DNA from: Bacteroidaceae bacterium
Lineage (GTDB): Bacteria > Bacteroidota > Bacteroidia > Bacteroidales > Bacteroidaceae
Direction: 5' to 3'
Length of the DNA stretch: 8,703 nucleotides
Assembly (NCBI GenBank): GCA_028707655.1
Contig: JAQWAN010000070.1
Location: 1-8,703 of the forward strand
Below, piece after piece: positions 6,490 to 8,703 of the stretch (within the stretch, counting starts at the first letter, position 1; the number at the start of each line of letters is the position of its first letter). Under the pieces are notes generated by a model, which worked only from the letters and a program-made list of their open reading frames with translations, did no database searches and was not told the origin of the DNA. The translations under genes were made by a program, and so were the position numbers.

Positions 6490-8208
6490 ATGAGAAAACA
6501 ATATGTTCTTCTATTTCTGCTTTGCACACAGCTAGGTACACTACTAGCACAAAATAGCACACTTCTGCAGAAAGCTTATTCTAAAGAAGCGGACGAGTGG
6601 GCAAAAAGAGAGATGAGTACGATGACCTTAAAAGAAAAAATAGGACAACTATTCATCTATACAATAACTCCTCGCGATAACAAAAAAACCCGGTCACTTT
6701 TGCGTCACCTAACAAAAAAGAGACATATCGGAGGGCTACTCTTCTCAGAAGGCAGTTTACAAGAATATGTGGACTTAATCAATTTTACACAATCTATGGC
6801 AAAGGTGCCCATTCTTGTCACATTTGATGGAGAATGGGGCCTTTCAATGCGAATTAAAGATACACCCGACTTTCCTAAAAACAGTGCTCTGGGCTGTATA
6901 CAAGGCGACCAGCTTATCTACAACTACGGAAAAGAGGTAGGTAGAGAGCTTCGACACATTGGGGTACAGGTTGATTTTGCACCCATAGCCGACCTGCATA
7001 CGAATCCCTTTAACCCTGTTATTAGTTATCGTTCCTTTGGGGATAACAGAGAAAGAGTGGCCAAGAAAGTGGTTGCTTATGCTAAAGGTTTAGAGAGTGA
7101 AGGGGTATTAGCCGTGTGTAAACATTTTCCTGGACATGGTAACACGCGTACCGATTCACACAAAGAGTTACCACGTTTAGATTTTAGTTATCAACGACTA
7201 GATAGTATCGAGTTATACCCTTTTAAAGAAGCGATACAGCATGAAGTGGGTGGAATAATGATGGGTCATCTATTGGTTAGTTCACTAGACAAACAGCTCC
7301 CAGCCTCTTTATCTCCGGCAATAACAACACATCTACTAAAAGATACTTTACACTACAAAGGCTTAGTCTTTACAGATGCCTTAGTAATGAAAGGGCTCAA
7401 AGGATTTAAAGAGCCAAGTTTAAAAGCTCTTATGGCAGGTAACGACTTATTGCTCTGTACACCGGAGGTGAAAAAAGAGATACGCTCTATCCTATCGGCT
7501 ATTCGACATAAAATCATAAGCGCCTCGCTCATAGAGAACAAATGCCATAAGGTGTTATGTTTTAAATATGCCCTACAACTACATAAACAGGAGCCCATCC
7601 AATTAAAAGGACTCGCACAGAAATTAGCTACTACTAAAACAGAGCAGCTAACAAAAGCACTTCGTATGGAGAGCATCACCCTATTGGCGGACCAAAAGAG
7701 CCATCCAAAAGCATTGAAAGAGGGAGACACACTCTCCCTTATTAGCCTAGGACCATTGCAGGCAGATAGTACCTTTATTCGCTGTTTAAAGCAACATACA
7801 ACCGTTAAACATTATGCTATTGAGAACAACAGCTGTTCTACCATTCAAGAGCTTAAAGGGGTAGACACTACGCATCCCATCGTTATCTCCATTACAACGG
7901 AGAAATTAGGCGCGTTTAAAAAGGTCTTGAGCCGTATTCCAAAGGGAAAGAGGGTCTATTATACTGTTTTCAATAGGTTAACAGCACTCCATAAAATTGC
8001 CTACCAATTACAAAAACCAGCCGTACTGATTCTTGGGCATGCCACTAATGAAGATATACAAATGTATGTAGCTGGGGTTTTATTTGGTAAAAATAGCTGT
8101 AACGGGCGACTCTCCTCGAAGATCATAAGTCGTTTTAAAGAGGGCGACGGAATAGATTGTTTGCAGACATCTGTGCCTGCCACTAGTAACACCTCCTACT
8201 CAAAATAG
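6490..8208 (+). CDS. Secreted family 3 glycoside hydrolase, NagZ-like beta-N-acetylhexosaminidase
   Basis: A retaining glycosidase expected to remove terminal beta-N-acetylglucosamine, for example from peptidoglycan fragments. A signal peptide (1 to about 20, ending LLAQ) places it outside the cytoplasm, unlike E. coli NagZ. The catalytic barrel spans about 40-345: IGQLF (51-55), VTFDGEWG (110-117), VDFAPIADL (161-169), YRSFGD (180-185), the NagZ-type signature KHFPGHG (211-217) with D222-S223-H224 of the acid/base loop, and the nucleophile D296 in FTDALVM. Residues about 370-550 form a second alpha/beta domain ending in NGRLSSKI and FKEGDGID, where the GH3 second domain normally ends. Many Bacteroidota relatives continue into a serine-hydrolase (beta-lactamase-like) domain; this one stops after about 20 more residues. 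Its last 13 bases overlap the convergent porT gene. Confidence 0.9.
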   Translation: MRKQYVLLFLLCTQLGTLLAQNSTLLQKAYSKEADEWAKREMSTMTLKEKIGQLFIYTITPRDNKKTRSLLRHLTKKRHIGGLLFSEGSLQEYVDLINFTQSMAKVPILVTFDGEWGLSMRIKDTPDFPKNSALGCIQGDQLIYNYGKEVGRELRHIGVQVDFAPIADLHTNPFNPVISYRSFGDNRERVAKKVVAYAKGLESEGVLAVCKHFPGHGNTRTDSHKELPRLDFSYQRLDSIELYPFKEAIQHEVGGIMMGHLLVSSLDKQLPASLSPAITTHLLKDTLHYKGLVFTDALVMKGLKGFKEPSLKALMAGNDLLLCTPEVKKEIRSILSAIRHKIISASLIENKCHKVLCFKYALQLHKQEPIQLKGLAQKLATTKTEQLTKALRMESITLLADQKSHPKALKEGDTLSLISLGPLQADSTFIRCLKQHTTVKHYAIENNSCSTIQELKGVDTTHPIVISITTEKLGAFKKVLSRIPKGKRVYYTVFNRLTALHKIAYQLQKPAVLILGHATNEDIQMYVAGVLFGKNSCNGRLSSKIISRFKEGDGIDCLQTSVPATSNTSYSK

Positions 8209-8703
8209 AAAGATAACACAATCATTTTGGAAGATACACGGTCTAACGACTGTGTATATTTCAACATGTTTGCATCCTTTAAATCGGCACGATCTTTTTG
8301 CAATATATCTAATAGTCCAAAACAGAATTTCAACTCAGGTATAAACTTAAAGAAGGGCAAATAAAAATCACACCCAAATCCAATCTCAGCATAGACATTA
8401 AAATTCTTTGTGAGCAAGGCTTGGTCTTTCTTCTTTGTCAGGTCAAATGCGGGATTAATACCAACCATCACATAGGGACGGTAGTTATTAAACCGTGTGG
8501 CATTATATTTTAAGTCTAAAGGAAAACTAAGTACTGTGTTTTTCATTGTCTGACTCTGCTCCTCACCGGTTGCTTGCTCCTTAAAGATAACTTTCTTATC
8601 CCCAAAATGAAGCGTAGGTATCAAACGAAGAGAAAGATGCTCAGTTAGATATAACTCACCTAATATACCCACAGAAAAGCCAGGAGAATAGGAGGCTATA
8701 TCT
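8196..8703 (-). CDS. porT: PorT-family outer-membrane beta-barrel protein, 5' end outside window
   Basis: The last 168 residues of a beta-barrel protein resembling PorT of Porphyromonas gingivalis (SprT in Flavobacterium johnsoniae), a membrane component needed for type IX secretion. The frame is open to the right edge. A GTG at 8670-8672 could be taken for a start, but the codons before it (DIASYSPGFS) continue the family's pattern SPGFSxGILG, so it is an internal valine. Alternating hydrophobic strands run throughout. The best-conserved parts are NNYRPYVMVGINPAFDL, then a CDFYLPFFKFIPELKFCFGL segment, then LKYTQSLDRVSSKMIVLSFYFE, ending in the aromatic-rich tail typical of outer-membrane barrels. 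It is transcribed toward the GH3 gene and overlaps it by 13 bases. Presence of porT suggests, but does not prove, a type IX secretion system elsewhere in the genome. Confidence 0.85.
   Translation of the reverse strand, partial: DIASYSPGFSVGILGELYLTEHLSLRLIPTLHFGDKKVIFKEQATGEEQSQTMKNTVLSFPLDLKYNATRFNNYRPYVMVGINPAFDLTKKKDQALLTKNFNVYAEIGFGCDFYLPFFKFIPELKFCFGLLDILQKDRADLKDANMLKYTQSLDRVSSKMIVLSFYFE
8234..8257 (+). terminator. Hairpin after the GH3 gene, inside the porT coding region
   Basis: ATACACGGTC (8234-8243), loop TAAC, then GACTGTGTAT (8248-8257) forms a 10-pair stem in plus-strand RNA with a single G-U pair. It begins 25 bases after the GH3 stop codon. The following ATTTC is a poor U-tract, so this would be a weak or Rho-assisted terminator at best. 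In minus-strand RNA the wobble position becomes an A-C mismatch. The same bases encode part of the porT YTQSLDRV segment, so the symmetry could also be coincidental. Confidence 0.35.

Noticed and set aside
7353..7730. Open frame of 125 codons on the minus strand
   Set aside because: Antisense to the GH3 coding region, cysteine- and serine-rich with no domain features; the plus-strand frame is clearly the real one.
8196..8672. GTG at 8672 as the start of the minus-strand barrel gene
   Set aside because: The frame continues upstream to the window edge with residues that fit the PorT family, so the gene is cut by the edge rather than starting here.
1..8703. Hidden defence system, mobile element, CRISPR array or tRNA
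   Set aside because: Long genes of known families cover nearly the whole window; I saw no direct repeats with spacers, no transposase or integrase motifs, no tRNA-like cloverleaf and no terminal inverted repeats.

Overview
The window looks like an ordinary chromosomal segment of an AT-rich member of the Bacteroidota, most likely of the order Bacteroidales. Four things point there: the end of a PorT-type outer-membrane barrel gene; TAnnTTTG-type -7 promoter elements in the intergenic gaps; almost no Shine-Dalgarno sequences before start codons; and a 5'-nucleotidase encoded as two adjacent genes with the C-terminal domain first. I see no mobile element, CRISPR array, tRNA, rRNA or sign of recent transfer. 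Genus or species cannot be fixed by reading alone.

Left part (1-4125, + strand): a metallo-beta-lactamase-fold hydrolase that enters from beyond the left edge is followed by a 90-base gap with a promoter-like element. Then comes a tight three-gene run: a short Ppx/GppA-type phosphatase, a secreted family 23 lytic transglycosylase and a MATE efflux transporter. Gaps of 2 and 8 bases suggest one transcript. A perfect hairpin at 4196-4227 separates this run from rplS (ribosomal protein L19), which is transcribed the other way.

Middle (4594-4855): a 262-base divergent intergenic region holds a promoter and an approximately 75-base leader for rplS on the minus strand, and a promoter very close to the start of the next operon on the plus strand.

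Right part (4856-8208, + strand): an operon of exported proteins. A lipoprotein carries only the C-terminal domain of a 5'-nucleotidase; a second exported protein carries only the metallophosphatase domain; a third is a NagZ-like family 3 glycoside hydrolase. Together they look like a cell-envelope kit for stripping phosphate from nucleotides or UDP-sugars and cleaving N-acetylglucosamine-containing fragments, although the substrates are inferred. The last gene overlaps by 13 bases the 3' end of a convergent porT gene that runs off the right edge.

Most of the content belongs to known families. The most interesting points are the split and order-reversed 5'-nucleotidase, the rplS leader, a hairpin downstream of the hydrolase gene that lies inside the porT coding sequence, and the short form of the family 3 hydrolase.
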